From NCBI RefSeq assembly GCF_010389155.1, contig NC_057768.1:9918501-9982500 (forward strand): 64,000 nt of DNA, written 5' to 3'. Under the pieces are notes generated by a model that was given only the letters and a program-made list of their open reading frames with translations, was not told the origin of the DNA and did not search any database. Below, piece by piece: positions 45,297 through 56,757 of this stretch. Position 1 is the stretch's first letter. Each line of letters opens with the position of its first letter. The stretch is from Erigeron canadensis. Taxonomy: Eukaryota > Streptophyta > Magnoliopsida > Asterales > Asteraceae. Position numbers and translations under genes: made by a program.

Positions 45297-46585
45297 AGGA
45301 GCAAGGGTGTAGTCGGCTAGTTTTATCGGCAAAAACCATCGGCAAGCATCGGCTAATCAACTACACTATAGCATCTCCATCGGTTTGTATCGGCAAGTTT
45401 AATCGGTTAGTATTGGCTATATATATCGGCTAGTTTTGGCCGATCCTTGTGAACATTAGGGGCGTGTACTTTATGACCTTTTTTTTTTGGGTTCTTGTGC
45501 TCGCCGGAAACCTAAAATTTTTTTTGGAGGTTTTCGATTTTGAGGCTTGATCTACGTTTTTCTTGGCTTCTATTGCCGGAATACGTGCCGATAAAACTTG
45601 CCGATGCTCCTAAGGTGATATCACCTTTTCCGGTGAGATCCGAAACCCCTTTTTGGGGTTTCCGGACGTCACCGGCCAAAAACATTCACTTTTTACGGCT
45701 AAAACTTTGTTTGGCTTTGCAAGGGTGTAGTTGGCTATTTTTACTACTTGTTCCTTCGGTTTTCCGGCGATCCCTTTTTGGGGTTTCCGGTTTTCCGATG
45801 TGCTTCCTGTTGCTCCTGCATGTTGCATCGGTTTTCCGGCGAGCCCTTTCTTGGGTTTTCCGGTGAGACTGCTGCTGCTGTTGCTACGACGGCTTGTGGT
45901 TTTCCGGCGAGCCCTTTCTTGGGTTCTTGGTTTACTGCTGCTGCTGCTACTGCGGGTTGTTCTCCGGCGAGCCCTTTATTGGGTTTCCGGTTAGACTGTT
46001 CCTACTTATATACGTATATTTATGTATATTTATATTTACATTGCTGGATTTTTCCTTGGTAGTGTTACGGTAGCGTTGCCGGATGTTTCCTTGGCGGCGT
46101 TGCCGGATTTTGTTCCATTAAAGCAATAGGTAGCCAGAAAAAGGTAGTTTTTAGCCGATGATGATATCGTTGAACAGTTTTTTAGGTTGCTGGTAAAAAT
46201 GAGCGATGATGATACAAATGTTCGTAAAAATGGGACTCGGATGATCCGGGGCGTATCTTGGCGGGGTAAACCTTTCGGGTTAGCAGCCATGGCGTCTCCG
46301 ACTTCCGAAATTTCCGACCCCCAAATTCTGAGCCCAAGTTTTATTTTTTACAAAAAACGGTCACTTTTTATAGTTTTTTGACAACTAGATTATAAATTTC
46401 GGTTACCTTTTATTTAGTTTTGAAATTGGCAAATTTGTTAGTTTTTGTTTACTACACCACTAGTTTTGGTTAGTTTTGGTTTGTTTTTGGCTAGTTTTTG
46501 GCAACGACACGTGGCGATTTTTGATTCGCTGATAACTTGCCAAACTTGCCAATTTGCCAATTTGTGGCACTATACCCTTGCCCCT
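45297..46585. mobile_element. TIR element with a hairpin minisatellite
   Basis: The left end AGGAGCAAGGGTGTAGT and the reverse complement of the right end (AGGGGCAAGGGTATAGT) form 17-bp inverted termini with two mismatches. Inside, units starting CCGGCGA with CCCTTTNTTGGG and a closing CCGG begin at about 45764, 45836, 45904 and 45964. An internal copy of the left terminus is at 45718. No transposase was recognised, and ORFs over the minisatellite are low-complexity. The superfamily is unresolved; target duplications are not clear. Confidence 0.5.
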
Positions 46586-46639
46586 AAAACAAATATTTTT
46601 TTTTTGTTGAGTTTTAAGTTATAATAATTCGTCAAAACT

Positions 46640-47125
46640 AAATTACATCAATAACCTACTCTACTCGCCATCACCGTCACCACTACCAGCAATCGTCCCT
46701 TCCACCGCCATCACCAACAATCGTCGCCGCCACTACCACCGCTGCATGCCGCCGCCACCACCTGTCATCGCCACCACCATCTTTGTCATTACATAACGAC
46801 TTTTGCCACCACCACCACTCCTACCACTGCTACCACTGCACACCACCGCCATCACTGCTATTGCCGCACATCATCACCCGTAACCTTTGCCTCCGTTACA
46901 AGGCCGCATCGTGTTTGTACCATTCTAGTAACATAAAATACATAGACTCCATGTTGAAAACTAATACTTTCAAGATGTGCGAAATGACAGATATATGCTT
47001 CTCCCATATTTACACCATATATTATTTGACTTTTAAAATACATACACCATCCCTTTACATAAATTACATACAATATTCTCCCTCGTCTCCACGACACCAC
47101 CTCCACCACCATTATCAGTTGCTAC
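46640..47125. repeat. CAC/CCA-rich low-complexity tract
   Basis: CCACCACC/GCCGCC-rich sequence at 46665-46870 and again at 47090-47130, the reverse-strand equivalent of the GGY module at 44.95 kb. The 118-codon plus-strand ORF across it is compositionally biased and unlikely to be a gene. Confidence 0.5.
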
Positions 47126-47551
47126 CACCACCACTATAGTTTCAACATTGTGCAGATATCATGCTAGTATTTGTTTAAGTGTAACATTTCTCAAAAATGA
47201 AATAGCTTCTAAATTTTATCAAACTCTTCAATTTACATTGATTTATACTTTTATATTCAGAATTTGTTATTATTTTTTTGAAGTAATCTCTAGTATAAAT
47301 TTGAGGTTCCTTTGACCATAATTTATTATGAAAAGCATTTTACATAGTATATTTAGGTAACGCGGTTTTAATTAAATATAGGAATATTACCGGTGAAGCT
47401 AACTTTGGTATGGACATTTCTTCGCAATGATGTGGTTATTCTATTATAATCAAAGTAATTAAATATATCTTTAAGAGTAGTGGGAGAATTTCTTGATAGT
47501 CAACTTAATTGGTGTAACAAGGAAAAGTAATGAACAGTATACTCACACGAT

Positions 47552-47896
47552 GGTGTTTGGTAGGGTGATTATAAAGAATGAAAATATAATTTTAAATAGA
47601 ATTCCGAAGGAGAACGAATATTTAGATAGAAAATGAATTTTCTTATTTGATACCAATAAAGAATAAATATAAAAAGAAAATTACATAACTTTAAATAATA
47701 ATAAAAATAATACATATAACATATATCTTCCAATAAAATATTTTTTTTATCATTATAACTCATTCTGTACAATTTATAAAGAATTGAGCGAATAAAAATA
47801 ATTTTCACTTCTCCATTCTCATTCTACGTTATAAACAAACAAAAGAAATGTTTCTTATTTCTTACTCCCCTTTCCATTCATCATACCAAACACCCC
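47552..47896. mobile_element. MITE with GGTGTTTGGTA termini
   Basis: The left terminus GGTGTTTGGTAGGGTGA is matched by the inverted right terminus (GGGGTGTTTGGTATGATG). The internal sequence is AT-rich and partly self-complementary (ATTCATTTTC and GAATGAAAAT motifs). It is Tourist/PIF- or hAT-like; the family is unresolved. A solitary left end (GGGTGTTTAGTAGG) occurs at 49298. Confidence 0.55.
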
Positions 47897-48054
47897 TAGT
47901 GTAACAACCTTACAGAAGGACCAAATGTCATATCCAATTATGTTGACATGAATATTGTTAATGCTATATTATAAATCAATAGGTCTTGTCTAAAATTTTA
48001 AGTTTCAACAATTATTTTTTCAATTAAAATGCCCATTTTATCCATTTTATATTA

Positions 48055-48840
48055 ACGAGAGCAAGTACCCACGCGTTGTGGCGGTGAGATGGTGGGGTGA
48101 TAGGTTATAGGTCAAAGAGAGTCATAGCCAAATATCTTAGCCGTATGGGCTCCCCCCTCATATTTAAAAATTCGTCGAAAGTATATCGAATGACATCTCT
48201 AATGAAAGAGCACGAAATTTTAAGAACACCCATACAATTTTTATAATTTATCGATGTACGATTTTAATTTAAGATAAAATATTTTGAATGATTTGGAATA
48301 AATAATTTATGGAGGAGAGAGAAAGAATATGATTGGTTGATATTTGAGGAGAGAGAAAAGGGTAATATAGTTATTTTAGATAAATATAGAATAGATAGAA
48401 TGAGCATTTTGGGAAAGTAAATGTTGAAACTTAAAATTTAGACAAGGGAAATCTACTTTATAATATAGTATAGATTTAAAATAACTATAATACTATTTTT
48501 CTCTCCTTAAATTACAATCACTCATTTGTTTTCCTTATCCTCCATAAATCGTTTTATTCCTTTAATTCATTCAAAATCTTTTATCTATAAAACCGTACAT
48601 CGATAAATTATAACAATTATATGGCTGTTATTAAATTTTCATGCTCTTTCATTAGAATGGTCATTCGATATACTTTCGACGAATTTTTAAATACGAGGAC
48701 GGAGCCCGTACGGCTAAGGGCGGTGCCCGTCAAGTAGATCACCCCATCACCGCCACCAACATTACATTACCACCTCGCCATCACCTCTATCACCGCTACA
48801 ACACGCGGGTACCTTTTTCTCGTATAATAATATAAAGATA
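48055..48840. mobile_element. inverted pair of Helitron-like elements
   Basis: The left half (about 48058-48475) and right half (about 48476-48840) are inverted copies. Shared motifs are GGCGGTGAG with GATGGGGTGAT, AAATTCGTCGAAAGTATATCG, TAATGAAAGAGCATGAAATTT and AATTTATCGATGTACG. A single related copy lies at 52640-53095. The junction at 48455-48475 (CTACTTTATAATATAGTATAGA) reads as a Helitron 5' TC end on the minus strand. A transcript through both halves would form a hairpin of about 350 bp. Confidence 0.6.
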
Positions 48841-49355
48841 CACACGAGCTTAAATTTGTTGGTGACTTTAGGCCGAACTTTTTTAAAGGGTTTTATTTAA
48901 AGTCTCTAGCAAATGCTACTCATTTATTCGAGCTTGCAAACGTTTAATAATAAACTAAAACATATAAATGGTGGAGTTAAAACATTTTTTATACACTTTT
49001 AAAATATGTAAAAACCGTCGTTTAAATGAATTGAAATCATAGATGTAAACTAAATAAAACTGAATCGCAGAAAACAGATTTACAAATTATTATAAATTAC
49101 ACTGGTAGTGTTGTCGCTAGTTCACAGTTTGATTTAGTTTGTAGTCTATAGAAAATTGAGCACCATAACAAAATTTTTGAGCATAAGAATTTAAGAACAT
49201 AAATGAGTTATCGAACTTTGGAAGTGAATAGACTAATCAAATTTAAGCACATTGGAGCGACAGTAAACTTAATTCCATGATAGCCCTATCTCTTAAGGGT
49301 GTTTAGTAGGAAAAAAATCATAAAAAATGAAAATATAACAGATAATAAAATGGAA

Positions 49356-49534
49356 AAGGATTCCCTAAAGTTGCTTCAACTTTATAGGTAAAGTTGAAAC
49401 AACTTAAACCATTGGATTAATATCAATGGTTGAGATCAAAAGTTCAAGTTTGAATCTCAACTATTGATTTTAATCCAATAATTCAAGTTGATTCAACTTT
49501 ACCTATAAAGTTAAAGTAACTTTAGAGAATCCTT
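49356..49534. mobile_element. small palindromic MITE
   Basis: An almost complete 179-bp inverted repeat, starting AAGGATTCCCTAAAGTTGC and ending in its complement. Each arm contains a further palindrome (CAACTTTATAGGTAAAGTTG). Non-coding. Confidence 0.7.
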
Positions 49535-50299
49535 ATCTCGGTAAAAGGAATTGGTGGGAACAAGAACAAATATTTTTTTTCGTTTGAGGGCTCTTGTTTT
49601 TGAGTAGGCTTACAATTATACTAAATAGAGGCCCAAATGTCCAAAAATTCAAGCCCGGCTAGAGATACACTATATGAGGTGATATTAAGCAATCCAAAAC
49701 ATCAATAAATTACTTAAAAAGAGAAATCAGAGGTTTTACAGGCAATCTACTACCAACTGTTTCAATACAAATGCCCATCACCAAATATGGGAGTATACAG
49801 GTCGTAGACTATGGAAAATCAAGCCATTGATCCAGCAAACTCTAGCTACCTAGTCAATCCTAGTTTCCTTTAATTTACTTGATTACTAGAAAAGTATACT
49901 AGAATATGTCAAACATGACTACACGAGGTTGGTGATTTGATAAGTTAATGATCTTGAAATCATGTTCTGCGTCTTTACAAATGATAGCTATAGAAATTAC
50001 TTACAATAAGTTTGCTCATGGAATCACACTAATCATTGTACACATGAACAAACCACCACACAAAATAAATAACACATATAATGTCATCTTGTAAGAACAA
50101 AGAATGTCAACTTGTCTACGCAAATAATGTCATCTTAATTACACAAATAATGTAATTTTGTTTACCAAATATATATCCCTACTAGGATCTCAAATAACAG
50201 ATATCACCCGACATTAACATATTACCGTTAGTAAGTTGCATAGGCGTTCACTGATTTTTGGAGTAAAAATCAATGGAAAGACTTGCTTTAAATTTGCAT
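49535..50299. other. intergenic sequence
   Basis: No gene, repeat or RNA was recognised. Confidence 0.35.
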
Positions 50300-50683
50300 T
50301 GTTGAATGGTAATTCATTAATCCATGTGAAAGGTCGTTATTTTGATAGTTTATGTATTTAGTGTCGTGTATGTAAAATGTATAAGTTAAGGGGTCTAACG
50401 TGTCAAGATTAAAGTTAATAACTGCATGGTAGTTATTGGTGGTTATCGGTAGTTATTAATGGAAGGGTGTGACTTTTAGGAAAAGTCACCATAGAAGTTA
50501 TGTATGGAAGGTTGTGACCTTTCATTAAGAGTCACAATGGTTAGGAAATATGTCTATATATATAAGTGTCTACACCTTGTAAAACTGAACATAATTCATA
50601 TATACAAAGTGTGAGTTTGTGTGTGTGAGTTTTGTTCATAGAAATGTTTGATTCGAGCCCGAGATGATACGAATGGGACAACA
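50300..50683 (+). repeat. 5' LTR of element 3
   Basis: TGTTGAATGG to GGGACAACA, 384 bp, with a TATATATATA box near 50553-50562 and a GTGTGAGTTTGTGTGTG tract downstream. Confidence 0.85.
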
Positions 50684-50684
50684 G

Positions 50685-50697
50685 TGGTATCAGAGCG
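50685..50697 (+). other. primer-binding site of element 3
   Basis: TGGTATCAGAGCG, 1 bp after the 5' LTR, is an almost perfect complement of the initiator-methionine tRNA 3' end. Confidence 0.92.
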
Positions 50698-50764
50698 TCA
50701 GGGGCTTGAATCAAACAAAGAGAATTCGTTTTGCAAGAGTGCAAGAACGAGTTAGATTAGAGAC

Positions 50765-51237
50765 AGAAACAGATTCATGGGAATCGTTTCTGCAAGATAT
50801 TGATCAAGAGAAGATTAACTGAGACAGATTGATTTAGAGAAATCAATCAAGAGAAGAACAATTTGATCAGAAGTATCAAATTGATAGACAATTCAGAGGA
50901 ATTGTTTAAGAGAGAAAAATTGAAAGACGGTTCAGGGAATCGTCGAAAGAAGAGTTGATCAAGAGACGATCAATAGAGAGATAGACAAATGGATTCAGGG
51001 AATCAATTGAAAGATGAAGCGACCATGAGCAGTCCGGTCAGAGCGGGTTAGAGAAACCCAGAGACCAACAATTCAGAGGAATTGTTCAGAGAAAGAGATA
51101 AATTGATTCAGGGAATCAATCAAAAGAAGACCGACGATTTAGGGACAGAAAAAGAACCGATTGATTCAGGGAATCAATCAAGAGAAGAAGCGAAATCAGA
51201 GAAAGACCAAGAAGGAATTGATTCAGGGAATCAATTA
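50765..51237 (+). repeat. array of about twelve short hairpins in element 3 leader
   Basis: Consecutive inverted repeats share a loop of AGG, AGAG or ATGG but differ in stem. Stems include CAGAAAC..GATTC (50765), TTGATTT/AAATCAA (50829), ATTTGAT/ATCAAAT (50860), ACAATTC/GAATTGT (50887), GACGGTTC/GAATCGTC with a possible G-U pair (50926), TTGATC/GATCAA (50955), GGGTT/AACCC (51045), AACAATTC/GAATTGTT (51067), and three versions of TTGATTC/GAATCAA (from about 51092, 51160 and 51215). Purine-rich AGAGAAGA linkers separate them. Confidence 0.8.
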
Positions 51238-52079
51238 ACAAAAGAGACGGAATCGGTTTACAGTCAAATCGATTCAAAGAAGAGACGAAGACAATTTTGA
51301 TTCAGTCATCCAGATTGGATCAAATTCAAGAAAACATTCAATCAAAGAAATATTGAATAAAAGCGTAAATGAAGTAAAAGAGGCATACCGTTGGGCGAAG
51401 GAGGAACCGCCACCGTTGCGTGCGCTCGCCAGAAAAGAAAGAAGAAAGGATGCAACCCGTTTTTGAAATCAGTGAAGAGAATTGATTCAGAAATTGGATT
51501 TATTATAGAAGAATAAATTACAGAAAAGCAAAAGAAAAAAAAGGAAGTAAACTGTTTGTTACTGTTGAAACGCGGACTAGAGAGAAGATGGATTGCAGGA
51601 GCAATCAATAGAGAAGAAAAGAACCACCACCAGGATGCACTTGCAGCGAAATATCAAACCCATGGTTGTTGGGTGGTCGTGAATTGGAGATTAAAAGAGG
51701 TTGTTGGTGACTTGGTGCCATTTGATCGATCGTGTGCCAGGATTCCAGAAATATCAAAGAGAGAACAGGAAACCCATTTCCCTACTTTGTTATTCGAAGA
51801 CCAGAAGAAAAAAGCTATTGGGTGTGCAAATTGTTTTGTAGGCCACAATATTTGGAAGGGGCATAAATAATAAAACATGAGAAGGAGTTTTGGGCCTTTG
51901 GTTCAAAATGAAAAAATGGGCTGATTGTCAAAGGGAATAAAGGCTAGTGGCCTAATTGATATTTATTTGAAGATGAAGATGCGACCAAGACCCGCTACAA
52001 CATGTTCGAGAAAAACACGATCGAGTTAAAGACATGAAGACGTTGAAGGCATGGATTATCAAATTAAGGGGGACGGGGG

Positions 52080-52379
52080 TGTTGAATGATAATTCATTAA
52101 TCCATGTGAAAGGTCGTTATGTTGATAGTTTATGTATTTAGTGTCGTGTATGTAAAGTGTATAAGTTAAGGGGTCTAACGTGTCAAGATTAAAGTTAATA
52201 ACCGCATGGTAGTTATTGGTGGTTATAGGTAGTTTATTTATGTAAGGGTGTGACTTTTAGGAAAAAGTCACAATAGAAGTTATGTATGGAAGGTTGTAAC
52301 CTTCCATGAAGAGTCACAATGGTTAGGAAATATTCTATATATAGAAGTGTCTACACCTTGTAAAACTGAACAGAATTCA
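52080..52379 (+). repeat. truncated 3' LTR of element 3
   Basis: It matches the first 300 bp of the 5' LTR, including the TATA region, then switches abruptly at AATTCA to unrelated sequence. The last 84 bp of the LTR are missing. Confidence 0.85.
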
Positions 52380-52567
52380 CCTGCTTTAACGGGGTCGCAA
52401 AACAAGTCAGCTTTTGGGATTTGACTGCTAACTAAGCGAGTAAGATACCCATGATTACCAAAAAAAGGTACCCGCAACATCTGATATGCTGATGAGCAAA
52501 AAGAACACCATATGATGTGCACGAGATATGGTATCATGATGATTGCAACGATTTCAATCGTATCCAA
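52380..52567 (-). other. unrecognised open segment, possible exon fragment
   Basis: The minus strand encodes about 60 residues of non-repetitive, protein-like sequence (VHIIWCSFCSSAYQ, then RVPFFGNHGYLTRLVSSQIP, KADLFCDPVKA). It ends at CAGGTGAAT, a usable splice donor that lies at the junction with the truncated LTR. An in-frame stop precedes the first residues. I do not recognise the family. It may be a captured or interrupted exon, or chance. Confidence 0.25.
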
Positions 52568-52639
52568 TGTCAGTCAAACACACCAGGATACGGCTAATAA
52601 GAGATTCATTCCCCATAAGCCTTTTCTTATTTATATTTC

Positions 52640-53095
52640 TACGAGAGATAATAGTGTCTGCGCATTGCGGCGGTGAGATGATGGGGTGATAGGTCAAGTC
52701 ATAGAGTATGATAGTCAAATGCTTTAACAGTACCCCGTACGGGCTCTGCTCTCGGATTTAAAAATTCGTCAAAAGTATATCGAATGACATCTCTAATGAA
52801 AGAGCATGAAATTTTAAGAATATCCATACAATTTTTATAATTTATCGATATACGGTTTTTGAGATAAAAGATTTTGAATGAATTAAAAGAATAAAATGAT
52901 TTATGGATGAAAAGGAAAAAATGAGTGGTTGACATTAAAGGAGAGAGGGAAAAAAATGAATGGTTGAGATTTAAGGGTATTATAGGTATATTAGGTAAAG
53001 ATGTTTATATTAGTGAATAAAGAAGAGGGGTAATTTAGGTAATTCAATTACTTAATTGAGATTTGAAAAATGGAAAAATGCTTTATAAGATAGTA
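52640..53095 (-). mobile_element. Helitron-like non-autonomous element
   Basis: A single copy of the family seen as an inverted pair at 48.1-48.8 kb: GCGGCGGTGAGATGATGGGGTG, AAATTCGTC..AAAGTATATCG, then AGGTATATTAGGTAAAG. It ends CTTTATAAGATAGTATTAGA, which on the minus strand is a typical Helitron start TCTAATACTATCTTATAAAG. The minus-strand 78-codon ORF is not a recognised protein. Confidence 0.55.
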
Positions 53096-55740
53096 TTAGA
53101 CTAGTTCTAATACTCGTATACAATCTACGGTAGCTATATAGATTGTATTATAAGGAAACTCGAATATGATTCGAAAATATGAAATAAATTATGGTTAAAG
53201 TAAATCAATGATTGAAGTTAAATTATAATAAAAAGTACTAATAAATATAATATATATTTATCACACCACGTGTCGCTTAAGAACATGTTAATCTTGTTTT
53301 AGTTTATTAGTAGATATTTATGATTCCAAACTACTTAATATTATACAAATCATTTATAATGTTAATATTGATAACAAATAAACACCGATCAAAGTAAACC
53401 CCACGTACAGAGTAAATAAATTAACACATAAAAAGCATTTGATATAAAACAAAAATACCAGCCGATCTTCGAGAGAGTGTGATTCAGAATCGAGTATAAT
53501 TTGATCATCAAAGCTTATAAGATTTAACTTCCATAAAATTTGATGTAAAGTTTATTATCATAGTATCCATTATCTTAGAAGGATAATTGAATATCCATGA
53601 GATTACGAAAACCAATATCAAATATAGTTTGCAACTAATCAAACAAAAACCGTTTTCTTATCAACTGGTTACGTGTTTGGTATCGTAAATTGATGTGCGC
53701 GGGTTCAAGTCACATTTCATGTTTTAATTTATTAATAATTGAGTTAAAATAAACACATGTATGCTATTTTAAACGAAATAGAAAATATATAATTATATTA
53801 TTTATGTTAATTTAATACTAGCTAATTAACCTGGTTCAAACGGCACATATTAATAAACTTTGCACCGGTCTGTTTTATTTCTACTTGATTCATCTTAAAT
53901 GGCATGAAACAAAAAAATTGTTATAAAGAAAAGTGAATAGTTATATATATGAAGATAGATGTTCTTATGAATTGAACAATAAAAATAATTCAGATTTGAT
54001 AATGTCCACAAAATGAATGTACTTCTAATATATTGGCAAAGCCGAACCTTATTTGATTTACATTCAATGATCTTAAAATACCAAAGCTATTAAAAGAAGC
54101 TACATGTTGTTTCTAATACATATCCAATCTCAGCTGCGCCACAACAACATCTAAAATACGGCCCCAATCAACACCACATAAACTTAAGATCTGCAAGATG
54201 CATATAACAAAGTTGTCAGACTTAGGGATGAGGGAGTAAATATTGAACTATCCAACCATTCCCAACCATTAACAATCCAAGTATGTTTTCATTATAAAAA
54301 CATGTTAGTGTTTAAAATATTCTTGTTTGATAGTTCTTAGGTTCATGCAGTTGTGTTTGATCAAAAAGGGCATCTAAGGCTGCATAAATCATATATTATT
54401 TTCAAGTTTAGTTTAACACGAAATTTGTTTCACCGAACGAATATGGTAATCCTTGGAACTTAAATAAAAAACAATAATCCGTTAAATTTTACTTGCATCT
54501 AGCGGGAGTGTGAACAATACCCAATACCTCCTAAGATCCATAGGTATAAAATTATGCTACTTGCATAATTACACAAATCCTAAACATTGAGTAACTCAAA
54601 TAGTCATGATCTTTTATTGTCTTAAATCACACAATGCATTCTATCAATTAATAAAATAGAAAAAACTTCAAGTTTAAGCAGCCATGCCTAGAGCACAAAA
54701 CCTACTATTCTATCAGTAACTTGAATTTCATTTTATTTTTCTGAATGACCCCTAATTCTAGTCCTACTACTACTACTAAGATTACCCCCTTGCAACATTA
54801 TCATATTTCAAGTTCATATCGAGGAGATCAATTTAGAATAGGCCTATAGCAATAAAATTTGACCATTTGACAAAGATTTAATATTCTTATGTTATTTAGA
54901 AACACCCAACGATATTTAACTTGGAAAGACTTTAATATATAGGAACCGAGTAGCAGCTAATGAATCAGACACCAAGACAGATAGTTACAACCACATCAAT
55001 AATTTATAGTTTGTACAACAGCTTGAGAGTTTTTTATATAGAACTTCAGTAGCTGTACCAATACATAACCTTTTTAATCATATACTCGTACGTTGCATGG
55101 ATTAATCTTAGTTAGCGTTGACTCATTTTAAATGACATACAATGAAACAAATGTATAATTTCAAGTGACAATAATAAAATAGATGTTCAAATTGAATCAA
55201 TATAAAATTAAAATTATAGATTCATCAAGGACGGAGATGAATCAAATTATTTAATGAGGCTAAATACAATGAAATTATCAACACCATAAAAGTATTATGA
55301 TAACTTAAATAGATTCTCAAGGAACCAAAATGTAAGATCTCATCAGAAAGTATGAGTGAATGAAAAAAATAATACCTCGAAATAAAATAGATGTTCAACT
55401 TTAGCTAATTAACCTGGTTCAAATAGCACATATTAATAAAAGTTTTTAAAAAACGTATCTTCGCCACTAAAGTTGCGACAATTCAACAGTACTCATAACC
55501 TCGAAATAGTCTATCTTAAAATTAGCTATTATGACAAAATTATTTCAATGATTGAACTTAAAAGACCATGTATAAATTATTAGAGTTTTTAAAAAAAAAT
55601 AAAAAATATTTTCTAAAAAAAGTAACACAAGATAACATCATAAAATTAAAAAAATAAAATGAAAAGGCAATAAATTTTAAAAATGGAAAGTGTTTATGCC
55701 ATCATAAATAAATAAAGTAAAATAGAAAAAAAACTTTAGA
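53096..55740. other. intergenic AT-rich sequence
   Basis: No gene was found. About 53660-53720 (GGTTACGTG, then GCGGGTTCAAGTC) resembles A and B boxes of a tRNA-derived SINE but lacks a clear body. The segment TTAGCTAATTAACCTGGTTCAAA occurs twice, near 53818 and 55400. Confidence 0.35.
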
Positions 55741-56757
55741 GTTAAATGCAAGAATGGTATCCGTGGTTTGTAAGTTTTTGCAACCGCAGTCTTTCTCTTG
55801 ATTTTTTTGCAATCTTCGTCACTGAAGATATGTTTCAGTTGCAACGGTGGTCCCTCACTAACGAAATCGTTAATTAGTGTCGTTAAGTTTCTCATGTGAG
55901 TAGCACATGAGAGGTATTAATGTCCTTCCTCCAACATAAACAGAAGGGTGTTCAAAATTATCCGTATCTGAACCATGATCCCAAAATTCGATCTGATTTT
56001 CTTTGAAAAGTTGGATACAATAAATTTTGGATTCAAATTCTGTGATTTTTGAAAAGTTAAATATCTAAAAATATCTAGAATTTGTTTTTTTTGTTAAATT
56101 TCAATATCATTTTTTTAAAATTCAAAAATATCAAAAGATATCGAAAAATCCTAGTTTCAATATCCGAAAGTATCCAAAACGTTAGTCTCAATATCTAATA
56201 ATATGAAAATATCTATGATATTTATTTTTTCTCTAAAATTCAGATACTTGAAGTATTTTTTTCTAGGATACTTATTTTTTTTCTTATAATTCGGCTATCC
56301 GAATTTCGGATATTCAAAATTTCATATATTCAAAATTTCGGATATTGGATTTGAATATACGAAATATCTAAAATTTTCAAGATATGATTTTTGGATAGCT
56401 GAAATTAGTCGAATATCCGACTTTTGGATATTTGAATATCCAAAGTTTTCAAAAATCTTTACCTAAATCTAAATCCAAATCTGAATCGAAACTTGAATAT
56501 CTGACATTCTAAATAAAGTGTTTGGATACAAATACTTTTGAACACCCCTATGTTTGTGTAGGTGGAAGGACATTATAATACCCCTCATGTGCTACTCACA
56601 TGGGAAACTTAACGACACTAATTAACGATTCTGTTAGTGAGGGACCGCCGTTGCAATTGAAACATATCTTCAAGGACCACGGTTGCAAAAAAATCAAGAA
56701 AGGGACTGTCGTTGCAAAAATTGACAAACCACGGGGACCATTCTTCTTAAGAATGAA
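55741..56757. mobile_element. long-TIR MULE-like element
   Basis: The left 205 bp (GTTAAATGCAAGAATGGT..) and the right 205 bp are inverted copies. Shared blocks include CCGTGGTTTG, TTAATTAGTGTCGTTAAG and ATGTGAGTAGCACATGAG. Matching short ORFs on opposite strands (55677-55895 minus and 56600-56788 plus) are simply the two TIRs. Long TIRs of this type are characteristic of Mutator-like elements. Confidence 0.7.
55946..56548. mobile_element. inner TIR element with ATATCCGAA-type repeats
   Basis: GGGTGTTCAAAATTATCCG at the left is inverted at the right (GGGGTGTTCAAAAGTATTTG), so a second TIR pair lies between the arms of the outer element. The core is a series of TTCGGATATTC and AAATATCCGA words in both orientations. 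Confidence 0.5.

Larger units (their letters stand above)
50300..52379 (+). mobile_element. LTR retrotransposon element 3 (non-autonomous)
   Basis: 5' LTR 50300-50683, perfect tRNA-iMet primer site, a 1.4 kb interior without pol, a G-rich polypurine tract before 52080, and a 3' LTR that stops matching after 52379 (300 of 384 bp). The LTR overlap is about 94% identical by eye, older than elements 1 and 2. Because the 3' LTR is truncated no target duplication can be read. The interior has a long hairpin array and three short unrecognised ORFs (51082-51300 +, 51342-51608 -, 51556-51870 +). Confidence 0.88.

Noticed and set aside
45540..46062. Overlapping ORFs at 45.5-46.1 kb
   Set aside because: Shadows of the CCGGCGA minisatellite in several frames; compositionally repetitive.
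46783..47139. 118-codon ORF rich in His/Pro/Leu
   Set aside because: Low-complexity CAC/CCA tract that recurs in Helitron-like copies.
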